Of a DNA stretch of 64,000 nt, positions 52,689 to 61,775 are shown in pieces (within the stretch, counting starts at the first letter, position 1; every line of letters starts with the position of its first letter). Where the stretch lies: the NCBI GenBank assembly GCA_903907075.1, contig CAIVMQ010000034.1, positions 1 through 64,000 of the forward strand. Direction: 5' to 3'. The notes below the pieces were generated by a model. That model made no database searches and was not told the DNA's origin. It saw only the letters and a program-made list of their open reading frames with translations. The translations under genes and the position numbers were made by a program. Source of the DNA: an uncultured Bacteroidia bacterium. Its GTDB lineage: Bacteria; Bacteroidota; Bacteroidia; Bacteroidales; Prolixibacteraceae.

Positions 52689-54122
52689 TTACCATACATA
52701 AGTCCCCACCGCGCCTTTATCAAGCGAGACAGGAACCGTTTTATTTTCAAGTGAGATATTAAAATCGACCTTTATTCCACTGTTATTCTGAACGATAAGT
52801 ACGTATTTACCTTGTGGAGTTTTAAACGCAACATTAGGAAGCGTGTCACTGGTATTTGAGCCAATACGGACCGAACCGGGCCTTACAAACTTAGAGGCGT
52901 GGGCCACAACATAATAAGCAGGATTTCGAATTATCTCGTTCCCATTAATGGTAATCGCTCCAAGGCATTCAGTGCACCCACCCGGCGTATGGGGATTATT
53001 TGTCGGATCGGAAGCCAGATTCCACTCCAGCACATTACGGCACCAATTGCGTGTACCCCCGATAATTAACGTACGTACATGCCATGCCAGATCACCGGCA
53101 AGATTTCCGGGAGCACTAACCCATTGCTCGGTAAAGTAGAGATTTTTATCAGGATGTGCCTCGTGAACCGGGGTCAAAGCCTCAATCGTTCCGCCATAGA
53201 GATGAAAAGCCGAACCATCGACATAGCAAGCAGCCTCGGGATCATTGAGTATGGCAAGGGGATAATCGGGACGATCGGCATTATGGTCGTAGATAATAAT
53301 TTTGGATGTGATTTTTTGTGCTTTAAAAACCGGACCTAGACTTCGTTTGATAAAAAGAGCCTGCTCTTGGGCCGGCATAAACATACTAGGATTATTACCC
53401 GGATGCAGGGGCTCGTTCTGTATCGTTATCGCATCAATAGCTATCCCCTCACCCTTCATTTCCTGAATATATCTTACAAAATAGTTCGCATAAGCATCAT
53501 AATATTCAGGTTTTAAACTACCCCCTTTGGAACTCTTGTTCGTCTTCATCCAGGTAGGTGGCGACCACGGAGAGCCCAAAATTTTCAGTGCTGGATTTAT
53601 GGCAAGAATCTCCTTTAATATGGGGATCAGATCAATTCGATCTGGAGCGATCGAAAACTTTTTCAATTCTGGATCACTCTCACCCTGAGCTAGATCGTCG
53701 TACGAAAAAACCTGATCATCCAGATCAGAGGCACCGATACTAATGCGCAAGTAACTGATGCCAATGTTATTCCCGTTAACAGCGAATAATTCATTGAGGA
53801 TTTCACGACGTTTATCGGGATTCATCCGATGCAGGAGTGATGCACTCCCACCCGTAAGGCAGTTCCCAAAACCGTCGATCGTCTGGAATCGATGAGAAGG
53901 ATCAATGATGATTTCTGAATTGTTATTTCGTTGGGATTTGGAGACAAAGTTGAATTGTGAGGATTGAAATAACACATTTGATTCCGGACTTGTTATCCAA
54001 GCATACCCAATCGCAGAGGAAGGTTCTGATTGATCAAAACAAACGCTTTTCTGAACCGAACTGGCCCAGCTAAAACTATTCAAAACAGCCAGTATTATTG
54101 CAAAATACAACCTCATAATCAA
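52689..54122 (-). CDS. Glycoside hydrolase family 30, secreted
   Basis: A 477-residue enzyme with a cleavable signal peptide (about 1-21). It has the GH30 layout: a (beta/alpha)8 barrel with a beta-sandwich built from both ends. The family-typical FQTIDGFGNCLTGGSA opening and YLRISIGASDL segment are present. The catalytic acid/base is E237 in IQNEPLHPG and the nucleophile E332 in YFTEQW. The C-terminal sandwich ends in AVGTYVW. Subfamilies near it hydrolyse beta-1,6-glucan or glucosides; the GH16 neighbours favour beta-1,6-glucan. It is the last gene of the locus, 51 nt after a paralogue. Confidence 0.9.
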   Translation of the reverse strand: MIMRLYFAIILAVLNSFSWASSVQKSVCFDQSEPSSAIGYAWITSPESNVLFQSSQFNFVSKSQRNNNSEIIIDPSHRFQTIDGFGNCLTGGSASLLHRMNPDKRREILNELFAVNGNNIGISYLRISIGASDLDDQVFSYDDLAQGESDPELKKFSIAPDRIDLIPILKEILAINPALKILGSPWSPPTWMKTNKSSKGGSLKPEYYDAYANYFVRYIQEMKGEGIAIDAITIQNEPLHPGNNPSMFMPAQEQALFIKRSLGPVFKAQKITSKIIIYDHNADRPDYPLAILNDPEAACYVDGSAFHLYGGTIEALTPVHEAHPDKNLYFTEQWVSAPGNLAGDLAWHVRTLIIGGTRNWCRNVLEWNLASDPTNNPHTPGGCTECLGAITINGNEIIRNPAYYVVAHASKFVRPGSVRIGSNTSDTLPNVAFKTPQGKYVLIVQNNSGIKVDFNISLENKTVPVSLDKGAVGTYVW

Positions 54123-54173
54123 AATATTACGTTTAAAAAATCTACGATTTACAAATTGATAGTTAATTACTCA

Positions 54174-55619
54174 TTACCAATAAAAAGTCCCCACGGAACC
54201 ACCTTCAAGTGAGGCAGTTACCCATCTACCCTTATATTTAATATTAAACAGCTCGCCTGTAGCGCCATCATTTTCAACGATCAGAACTTTTTTTCCTTGA
54301 GGTGTTTTAAATGCAACATTGTTAAGATTACCCACTGAATTAGTTGCCACTCGCACTGAACCAGCAGAAACAAATTTAGAGGCATGGGCAACAATATAAT
54401 AGCCCACATTCCGAATAAGATTATCACTGCTATTTACCGTTATCGCCCCTTTACACGTATTACACCCACCCGGTGTATGGGGATTAAAAGAGCCGTCATT
54501 AGCAAGGTTCCATTCCAGGGCTAGCTTGCTCCAATTACGCATTGAACCAATAATAACATTCTTAAGATGCCATTTTAAATCGCCACCAAAATCACCTGTC
54601 GATGAAGTGTATTGCTCTGTAAAATAAAGATTTTTAGAGGGGAAAGCATTATGAACCTGAGATAAGGCACTAATATCACCACCATAAAGATGGAAGGCTG
54701 ATCCATCGACAAAGGGATTTGCAGCCGGATCAGTTAAGATAGCTATCGGATATCCCGGCTGATCGCAATTGTGATCATATACAATAATTTTAGTGGTTAT
54801 GTTGGCATTAACAAAAGCGGGGCCAAGATTATTCTTAATAAATTCTGCTTGCTGTAGTGCCGACATGAGCATGCTTGGGTTATTACCACCATACAACGGT
54901 TCGTTCTGTGGTGTAATGGCTGTAATTGGGATTCCTTGCCCCTTCATCTGCTGAAGATATTTAACGAAATAACTGGCATACACACTATAATAGATAGACT
55001 GCAAACTCCCGCCAATGGTACTTCCATTATCTTTCATCCAAACCGGAGCAGACCAAGGAGTGGCAATGATTTTAAGGGTAGGATTAATCACTAAGATCTC
55101 TTTCAGAAGAGGGATTAAATCGGTCATATCAGGAGATAGGGTAAAATGGGAAAGATTAACATCTGTCTCTGATGGTGGCATATCATCATACGAAAATGGT
55201 GCGTTATTCAAATCAGATGCACCGATGCTAATCCTCAAATAACTGATTGAAATAGAATTGGCAGAAGAACCAAAAAGCTCTAGGAGTAATTGCTGTTTAA
55301 GGGTTGGAGTAAGTGAATTAATAACCTGAGCACTACCCCCGGTCAGGGTATAGCCAAAACCATCTACCGATTGAAATACCTGAGAACTATCAATCTCAAT
55401 AGTAGGATATATATTGTAGGCAGTTCCAAAGCTTAAAACTGTTGTTTGTTTTTGAAGCAATACTGTCTGATCAGATTTTGTCAACCAAAAATCAACCTCA
55501 TTTTTTGCGGGAGGAGGTGGAGGTGGATCAGAATGAACCTTGGATTTTGAACATGTAAAAAACAATACCCCTACAAGAAGTAGTAGAATTGCTTTCTGAT
55601 ATTTTCGTGTTCCGTTCAT
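54174..55619 (-). CDS. Glycoside hydrolase family 30, lipoprotein
   Basis: A 481-residue paralogue of the next gene. It has a lipobox FFTC (C23) and a proline run (DPPPPPPAK, 31-39) acting as a spacer, so the enzyme is probably tethered to a membrane, likely the cell surface. The acid/base is E240 (PQNEPLYGG) and the nucleophile E335 (YFTEQY). The YLRISIGASDLNN segment and C-terminal SVGTFYW match its paralogue. Beta-1,6-glucanase activity is likely given GH30 in a GH16 locus. The two genes appear to be a tandem duplication with different cell location. Confidence 0.9.
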   Translation of the reverse strand: MNGTRKYQKAILLLLVGVLFFTCSKSKVHSDPPPPPPAKNEVDFWLTKSDQTVLLQKQTTVLSFGTAYNIYPTIEIDSSQVFQSVDGFGYTLTGGSAQVINSLTPTLKQQLLLELFGSSANSISISYLRISIGASDLNNAPFSYDDMPPSETDVNLSHFTLSPDMTDLIPLLKEILVINPTLKIIATPWSAPVWMKDNGSTIGGSLQSIYYSVYASYFVKYLQQMKGQGIPITAITPQNEPLYGGNNPSMLMSALQQAEFIKNNLGPAFVNANITTKIIVYDHNCDQPGYPIAILTDPAANPFVDGSAFHLYGGDISALSQVHNAFPSKNLYFTEQYTSSTGDFGGDLKWHLKNVIIGSMRNWSKLALEWNLANDGSFNPHTPGGCNTCKGAITVNSSDNLIRNVGYYIVAHASKFVSAGSVRVATNSVGNLNNVAFKTPQGKKVLIVENDGATGELFNIKYKGRWVTASLEGGSVGTFYW

Positions 55620-55720
55620 TGCTGGTTAACTTAATTAAAGGTATGCACAGATTAATATTAATGGATAAAGTTTAAATTGTAAAAATATCTTCTGTTTGAT
55701 AATCAATTTATTTTCAATTC

Positions 55721-57016
55721 TTATTTCAACTCAAAAACCCGAACATAATCAACAATCAACTGTTGAGAGGTCATTATAGGGTCTACCCCTTTTGTACCTC
55801 CCCATCCACCACCGATGGCCAAATTGAGGATTAGATTTTGTGGTTTATTAAATGGCCAGGATAGTTTACTTGAGGTATCGTGATAATCAAAATAGGATTT
55901 GCCATCGACCTCAATGGTGATTGAATTGGGCATCCAGATCAGTGTATAGGTATGAAATTCATTGCTCATTTTTTCCACATCAACGATCGCTGTAGGCTGA
56001 TTACGTAATTTAAAATAATAGGCACCGCAATGTATTGAAGCATGTGTTTTCCCTTTTCCTGTACTTCCATCTATTTCATAACCTACATTTTCCATCACGT
56101 CTATTTCGCCACAATAGGGCCACGATAGTTCATCGATATACTCGTCACCTAAGAGCCAACCAGCGGACCAGGAGCCTCTTCCGACAGGCACTTTGGCCCT
56201 AAACTCAATTTTCCCATATAAAAAGCTCGCTTTACCTCTGGTCGTCAGTCTTGCCGAACTCCACGGGAAAGATTGGTCATTCTTTCGAGCTTCAATAATA
56301 AGGTTACCACTCTCTTGCCTGGCATTCTCTAACCGATCAGAGGTATAGTATTGCAATTCATTATTTCCCCATCCCCAATTTCCAATATCGAAGGTCCATT
56401 TCGTTGAATCGGGTAATCCTGAACCGTTAAACTCATCACTCCAGGCTAATTGCCATATTTTACCATCGGCTTTTTGTTGTCTGACAATAGGTGAAGCGTT
56501 ATGCTCTTTAATTAAGGAAAGTGTAATCTTATCTAAAACGACATCACCGTTTTCAATGTGTACTTTTAGATAGTGTAATCCTGCTGCAAATGGAACGCCA
56601 TCGGTTTGTGCAAACTCATTAAATTTGAGATTTTTCTTAGGTAACGTGAGGTTGCCCGTTATGTTATAAGTTCTACCGTCCTTATTGTTGATATAATCTT
56701 CGATCCAACAATTAGCCTCTTTCACATCTGCATTACGCCCAAGCAACCGCACACTATATCTGCCAGGGATGGCGATCTCTATTTTATAATTCAACCATGC
56801 CTGATCTCCCTTTGTTTGGACCGTAACTAAGTCTTTAGAATCAGTAATCACAGTTATATTCCCTGAATTACTAAGGTATGACTCAGCTTCAATAACTAGT
56901 GACGGAGAAGCCATCTTACGGGCATTCCGTTCACTACAACTAAAAGAAGTTGAGCAAATTACAGCAAGAATACAACAGCAACAAATTACGTTAACCCTAA
57001 TTTTCAGGAGAAGCAT
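55721..57016 (-). CDS. GH16 endo-beta-glucanase (laminarinase-like) with N-terminal CBM6-like domain
   Basis: A 431-residue lipoprotein (cysteine-rich signal, probable lipid attachment at C27). Residues about 40-170 form a beta-sandwich resembling CBM6 (VIEAESYLS opening; GLHYLKVHIENGDVVLDKITL closing). The GH16 catalytic domain (about 188-431) begins WQLAWSDEFNGSGLPD. The active-site line is GEIDVME, with E304, D306 and E309. GWGNNELQYYT is typical of GH16_3 laminarinases. It should cut beta-1,3-glucan. It is the third GH16 in the run, 57 nt after the 263-residue enzyme. Confidence 0.9.
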   Translation of the reverse strand: MLLLKIRVNVICCCCILAVICSTSFSCSERNARKMASPSLVIEAESYLSNSGNITVITDSKDLVTVQTKGDQAWLNYKIEIAIPGRYSVRLLGRNADVKEANCWIEDYINNKDGRTYNITGNLTLPKKNLKFNEFAQTDGVPFAAGLHYLKVHIENGDVVLDKITLSLIKEHNASPIVRQQKADGKIWQLAWSDEFNGSGLPDSTKWTFDIGNWGWGNNELQYYTSDRLENARQESGNLIIEARKNDQSFPWSSARLTTRGKASFLYGKIEFRAKVPVGRGSWSAGWLLGDEYIDELSWPYCGEIDVMENVGYEIDGSTGKGKTHASIHCGAYYFKLRNQPTAIVDVEKMSNEFHTYTLIWMPNSITIEVDGKSYFDYHDTSSKLSWPFNKPQNLILNLAIGGGWGGTKGVDPIMTSQQLIVDYVRVFELK

Positions 57017-57073
57017 AAATTAACTTTAAATGAGTATTAACCCGCAGAAATTAAAGTCCAAAATAAAAATTAC

Positions 57074-57865
57074 TTATTGATATACTCTAATATAATCAAA
57101 CTCCATCGTTGCACTCTGCAATTGAGGATCCACAGCACCAGCAAAATTCCCCCCCATCGCGAGATTTAGAATAAAATAGAAATTTTTATTAAACGGGGAA
57201 TCAGGGGTATTTTTTACCGTGTGATAAACCTTTCCATCTACAGAAATCTTAACCGCAGTATCTGTCCATTCGATCCCGTAAGTATGGAATGAGGAAGAGG
57301 CATCTTTTATAAGTACTGTACTTCCATCTGCGGTTCCGCCAAATCTTCCGGGGTAAGCGAGTGTACCATAGATTTTGTTTGGCTCACTCCCCTTCCCTTC
57401 CATAATATCTAACTCGCCACACGCTGGCCAGCCCACTTTGTCGATATTGCTTCCCAGCATCCAGGCTGCAGGCCATGTTCCAATGCCTACCGGAAGCTTT
57501 GCACGTATTTCCACACGACCATATTTGAGCTCATATTTGTTTTTAGACAGTAACTTAGCAGAGGTAAACTCTTTACCTTGAAAATTTTCACGAATAGCCA
57601 TTATCTTCAAGAGACCGCCTTTGACAATCGCATTAACAGGTCTGCTGGTATAATATTGAAGTTCAAAATTCCCCCAGCCGTCGACACCTGTTCCCAGATC
57701 ATACCCCCATTTCTGAGCATCTGGGGTTCCGTCTGTATTAAATTCATCGGACCATACCAATTTGGTAAATCTTGATGCCTCTGCTTGTTGAGCATATCCA
57801 ATTAAGCTATTACCTATGATGGTGAGTACTAAAAGAATCTGATACCCCCCTATTTTGAATCGCAT
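57074..57865 (-). CDS. GH16 endo-beta-glucanase (laminarinase-like), catalytic domain only
   Basis: A 263-residue enzyme with a cleavable signal peptide (about 1-25, site after GYAQ). It consists of just the GH16 domain: WSDEFNTDGTPD opening, GWGNFELQYYTSR, and active-site GELDIME with E151, D153 and E156. Strand AAWMLGSNIDKVGWPACG matches GH16_3. The lack of a lipobox suggests a periplasmic or released enzyme, unlike its lipoprotein neighbours. It is likely to act on oligosaccharides or soluble beta-1,3-glucan. Confidence 0.9.
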   Translation of the reverse strand: MRFKIGGYQILLVLTIIGNSLIGYAQQAEASRFTKLVWSDEFNTDGTPDAQKWGYDLGTGVDGWGNFELQYYTSRPVNAIVKGGLLKIMAIRENFQGKEFTSAKLLSKNKYELKYGRVEIRAKLPVGIGTWPAAWMLGSNIDKVGWPACGELDIMEGKGSEPNKIYGTLAYPGRFGGTADGSTVLIKDASSSFHTYGIEWTDTAVKISVDGKVYHTVKNTPDSPFNKNFYFILNLAMGGNFAGAVDPQLQSATMEFDYIRVYQ

Positions 57866-57907
57866 TTTATAATGTTTTATGTATATTAAAAATTAAAATA
57901 TCTTGGA

Positions 57908-59107
57908 TTACTGAAATACCCTCACATAATCGACAAACATCTGTTGAGGAAACGGAGTGGAAGCATCCGGTGGTCCGGGCCAGTCTCCGCCTGTGGCAAC
58001 ATTAATTATGAAAAACTGATCGGCATTAAATGGATAATTATCCGGTCCTGCGTCAGTACTTGTTACCGTAGTGGTTAAATGGTCATCGACATAACATCTA
58101 ATACTATCCTTTTTCCACACCATGCTAAAGACATGAAATTGCTGAGAAAAATTACCAGAAGAGAGTGTATAGTCTGCCCCTTTAGAAGCATGACCTCCGG
58201 CACCATCTTTCCAGTGCATTGTTGCTTTAACATTCGATGGTGCAGAGCCTACCAATTCCATAATATCTATTTCGCCACATGCGGGCCAACCTACTGAAGA
58301 AATGTTAGTGCCAAGCATCCATAGTGCAGGCCACATCCCTTTGGCAACAGGTAATTTTGCCCTGATATCTATTCTACCAAACTTGAAACTCTTCTTGTTC
58401 TGTGTTGTTAATCGTGCTGAAGAATAGTTAAAACCGGAGATAGCCTCTTTTCGTGCTTCGATAATCAGATTTCCTGATGAAAGAAAAGAATTTTTTAAAC
58501 TATTGGTATAATATTCCAATTCGCGGTTGCCCCATCCATTTGCACCATTTCCAATTTCCTGATTCCACACAGCTGGATCAAGTTTTACCCCTGAAAACTC
58601 ATCACTCCAAACCAGTGTATAATCCGGATAAGTTAATGGAGTAGAATAACCCGTGTTATCAGTAGGTAAATAGGTACCGTCATTTTGAATCGTGCCGGTA
58701 GCTTTTCCCGATCCGGTTACTGTTGCATTTACAGGTGCGCTCAGTTCAAGAGAAAAAGTCTGTTCTGCTTGTCGCAAACTGTCAGCAGGAATACTTACAT
58801 CAATGAAGGCAAAACTTTTATTTGCTGCAATAGTTAAAGTTCCAGAAGTAGCAACGTAGTCTTTTCCACTCAATGCAGTTCCATCTTTTGTTGAATAATT
58901 CACCTTGATATCCTTTGGGTTGACAGGGGATACATTGATAAAGAACCGAAACGACGACACAAGCTTACTCTCCCGAGGTTGAATAACATCAGCTACCGAT
59001 ATCGTAGAGATTACCGGAACAGGAACTGGAACAGAATTATCAGATTTGCTGCAGGCACAAAAAAGTGACAGGTAAATTAGGAGAATATAGATCTGTGAAT
59101 TATTCAT
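57908..59107 (-). CDS. GH16 endo-beta-glucanase (laminarinase-like) with N-terminal Calx-beta domain
   Basis: A 399-residue lipoprotein (lipobox ending at C19, then a VPVPVPV spacer). A Calx-beta domain lies at about 35-143 (DVIQPRESKLV, KDGTALSGKDYVATSGTLTI). The GH16 domain starts at about 163 (YTLVWSDEFSGVKLDPAVW), with GWGNRELEYYT and active-site GEIDIME: E279, D281, E284. The Calx-beta part may hold the enzyme away from the membrane or bind calcium. It is the first enzyme gene after the surface-binding gene, separated by 233 nt that include a terminator-like hairpin. Confidence 0.9.
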   Translation of the reverse strand: MNNSQIYILLIYLSLFCACSKSDNSVPVPVPVISTISVADVIQPRESKLVSSFRFFINVSPVNPKDIKVNYSTKDGTALSGKDYVATSGTLTIAANKSFAFIDVSIPADSLRQAEQTFSLELSAPVNATVTGSGKATGTIQNDGTYLPTDNTGYSTPLTYPDYTLVWSDEFSGVKLDPAVWNQEIGNGANGWGNRELEYYTNSLKNSFLSSGNLIIEARKEAISGFNYSSARLTTQNKKSFKFGRIDIRAKLPVAKGMWPALWMLGTNISSVGWPACGEIDIMELVGSAPSNVKATMHWKDGAGGHASKGADYTLSSGNFSQQFHVFSMVWKKDSIRCYVDDHLTTTVTSTDAGPDNYPFNADQFFIINVATGGDWPGPPDASTPFPQQMFVDYVRVFQ

Positions 59108-59287
59108 TTTACTGTATCAACAGGATAAAGATAGCGCACCAATCCGTTAAGTTGACCGGCTAAAGAGTGATTCTTAAAAGCTATACGGTTAACGGGAAAA
59201 CAATACTCACATCCATACTACATGTATTTGGTGTTTCTCCAAAAGAGACTCACACTACGATGTGAACTAATTTCCAATTAATTTACA

Positions 59288-59340
59288 GTATATTTAAAAC
59301 AGCCCAAAATAGGATCTATTAAGGGCTGCTTTAAATATAC
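59288..59340 (-). terminator. Terminator-like hairpin after the surface glycan-binding gene
   Basis: An inverted repeat, 59288-59305 against 59323-59340 (about 17 of 18 paired), lies immediately after the stop of the PKD lipoprotein gene. Its GC core, GCAGCCC/GGGCTG, is followed on the minus strand by TTTT. It may cause partial termination between the susCD part and the enzyme part of the locus. Confidence 0.7.
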
Positions 59341-60216
59341 TTATTGTACGCCTCTGAATGAAATATTTGTAAAAGACACACCGTCATTTAACTCCTGAGC
59401 GCCACCTTGTATTTCAAGCCAAATCGTTCCGCTCGTTTCAAAGGTGACAATTCCACCACTTTTAAGTCCTGAGTCTGGGTTGTTAATGGTTGAAAATAAT
59501 CCTGACAAAGGAGGTCCTTGAACAGCCCAATCGCCCCAAATCCCAATTTCTCCTACCAGAATAGCACCGGTGTATTCAGTCAATTGTACAGGCTGGGAAG
59601 TACAAGCATAAACCTTAAACCAACCATTTGTTACTCCATTGGTTTTAAACGCCAGATCAACCTTGTATTTCTGACCAGCAACCACTTGAATTGGCTGATA
59701 GATTGCTACCTGACCCCAAGTCCATGGAGTATTATCAATTGTTGCCCAACCGCCAGAGAATACGACTGAAGCATCCATATTATTAATACGTTGGATGGTC
59801 CATTGTGCAATATCCCCTGGGGTAGCCAATTTACCCCCTTTTACGAGGTTTCCAGATTTTGGATCGGCAACAGTTTGTGAATGGACAATTGACGAAGTAG
59901 CCATTCCACCATTAGTTACGAGTGTTAAAGCTATGGTGTACGTGTCAACATCAGGATAGAAAACGGAAACCTCATTACCAGAAACCTTACCACCATTTCC
60001 TAAGTCCCAGTAAGCGATACCGGTAGTTGTAGATTTATTTTTCAAGATCCAGTGATTGGCATCAGCGCCAGCTATTTTTTCAATAGAAACTTGGTCGGCT
60101 GTCGGAGCTGCTCCTAAGCTATATACATCTTCCTTACAGCTAAAGAAAAGTGGAACGCTTAATAAACCAAGCGCTATGATCCAGATATTTATTGATTTTA
60201 ACATCTTATTTTTCAT
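59341..60216 (-). CDS. Surface glycan-binding lipoprotein with PKD domain
   Basis: A 291-residue lipoprotein. From the ATG at 60216 the lipobox is LFFSC; a start two codons upstream is also possible. A PKD-like Ig domain (about 35-115) contains AYWDLGNGGKVSGNEVSVFYPDVDTYTIALTLV. The rest (about 125-290) is a beta-sandwich like CBM4/9 or galactose-binding folds, with several exposed Trp residues (TPWTWGQ, GWFKVYAC, IWGDWAV). It lies 34 nt after susD and probably captures the polysaccharide on the cell surface (an SGBP, replacing SusE/F). The ligand is inferred from the GH16/GH30 genes. Confidence 0.82.
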   Translation of the reverse strand: MKNKMLKSINIWIIALGLLSVPLFFSCKEDVYSLGAAPTADQVSIEKIAGADANHWILKNKSTTTGIAYWDLGNGGKVSGNEVSVFYPDVDTYTIALTLVTNGGMATSSIVHSQTVADPKSGNLVKGGKLATPGDIAQWTIQRINNMDASVVFSGGWATIDNTPWTWGQVAIYQPIQVVAGQKYKVDLAFKTNGVTNGWFKVYACTSQPVQLTEYTGAILVGEIGIWGDWAVQGPPLSGLFSTINNPDSGLKSGGIVTFETSGTIWLEIQGGAQELNDGVSFTNISFRGVQ

Positions 60217-60250
60217 ATACAAACTTTTTAATCAGTTAACTTACTAGAGA

Positions 60251-61762
60251 TTAATTATATCCAGGATTTTGGACTAGTTTTGTACCTTGTAATTCGCGGA
60301 AAGGAATAGGGAAAACCTCATGTTTCCCAGCTACAAAACCTCTGCCTGACAATTTAGAGCCAGCATCACCCCATCGTACAAGATCAAAAAAGCGATAACC
60401 TTCTCCGGCAAGTTCTAATCTACGCTCTGCTTTAATAGCGGCAAGACTAACAGGCACTGAAGGTAATCCAACTCTTGATCGTACAGCATCGAGTAGTGCC
60501 TGAGCCCTGGATCCTGATGCGCCTAATGCCTCAGCTTCTAATAGATAAGTATCAGCAAGACGTATTGCATAGGTATCTTGTTTATAATTTAAAACCGCAT
60601 CTCCCGATCCTGTTGAAACATCAGCATTTGTTGGCATAAATTTATTCAGGAAGTAACCACTATTTTGATCACCGGCAAAATAATCAGCCTGATTTGAGAT
60701 TTTCAATGCTTTCATATCAAGAACAGTTGCACCAAATCGGGGATCTCCCTGGATATTATCATAAAAATCCTGTGTAAACACATTAAAGCTCCAACCTGAA
60801 GCTAAATCAGGTGCATCAGAACCGATCTTCACATAATTACGTGGACCTACCATAACATTAACAGTATTTCCCTCGTCGCTGCCACTACCCCAATTACCCC
60901 AGCCTGAGCTTCCGGTGCTGCTATGACGAACTTCGAATATCGCTTCAGAATTAAACTTATTGCTAACTACCCATAAGTCATTAAAATTAGCTAATAAACG
61001 ATAACCATACTGACTTGTCCCCCCGGGAGTACCATTCACTTCAGCAAGTTGCGCTGCAGCAAGAGAGGCTTTCTTATCGTAAAGATATACCTTCCCAAGC
61101 AACGCCTGTGCAGAGCCTTTTGTAAAACGTCCACCTTCAGTTGCAACCGGAACATTAGCCGGAAGATCGGGTATAGCTTCGGTTAAATCCTTTTCAATCT
61201 GTGCATAGATAGCATCTGGAGTAGCTTGAACCACCTGATACATATCTGTAGCAGTTAATGGATCAAGTAGAAGAGGGATATTTTTAAACATGATCTCCAG
61301 GTTAAAATAGTAATAAGCACGCAAAGCTTTTGTTTCTGCGGCAAATCGTGTTTTTAACGAAGCATCCATATCAACCTTTTCAATTTTTGAAAGCAAGGTG
61401 TTCGCCCTGAAAATACCCTGGTAATAATCATTCCAGAAGCTGCCAGGCATAATAAGGGCAGTCATCGTAAAATGACTAAATCCATGAATACCTTCACCAT
61501 CTGTTGGTCCACCACCGCCTGCAACCTGATCATCAGAACCTGCATTCATCATGGTGATCATATTTTCGAAACCGCCTGAATTCTTACGTACCACATCATA
61601 GACTCCAACAAGGGCTGAATAAGCCTGGTTTTTATCTGCATAGTAATTTCCTGAAAGGAACTGTCCTTTGGGTTGGATATCGACAAACCCTTTTTCGCAG
61701 GAGACCAATGAAATCATTAGTGCCGCTGCTATAGATAAGTAACTACTTACTTTTTCTTTCAT
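60251..61762 (-). CDS. SusD/RagB family outer-membrane lipoprotein
   Basis: A 503-residue lipoprotein with lipobox ending at C22 (SLVSCEKGF). The SusD fold is shown by the DIQPKGQFLSGNYYADKNQAYSALVGVYDVV opening, TPR-like helices (ETKALRAYYYFNLEIMFKNIPLLLDP), GGRFTKGSAQALLGKVYLY, and the C-terminal RRLELAGEGYRFFDLVRWGDA block. It forms the lid on the SusC channel and binds glycan. It follows susC by 13 nt. Confidence 0.95.
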   Translation of the reverse strand: MKEKVSSYLSIAAALMISLVSCEKGFVDIQPKGQFLSGNYYADKNQAYSALVGVYDVVRKNSGGFENMITMMNAGSDDQVAGGGGPTDGEGIHGFSHFTMTALIMPGSFWNDYYQGIFRANTLLSKIEKVDMDASLKTRFAAETKALRAYYYFNLEIMFKNIPLLLDPLTATDMYQVVQATPDAIYAQIEKDLTEAIPDLPANVPVATEGGRFTKGSAQALLGKVYLYDKKASLAAAQLAEVNGTPGGTSQYGYRLLANFNDLWVVSNKFNSEAIFEVRHSSTGSSGWGNWGSGSDEGNTVNVMVGPRNYVKIGSDAPDLASGWSFNVFTQDFYDNIQGDPRFGATVLDMKALKISNQADYFAGDQNSGYFLNKFMPTNADVSTGSGDAVLNYKQDTYAIRLADTYLLEAEALGASGSRAQALLDAVRSRVGLPSVPVSLAAIKAERRLELAGEGYRFFDLVRWGDAGSKLSGRGFVAGKHEVFPIPFRELQGTKLVQNPGYN

Positions 61763-61775
61763 ATCTCTCTATTTT

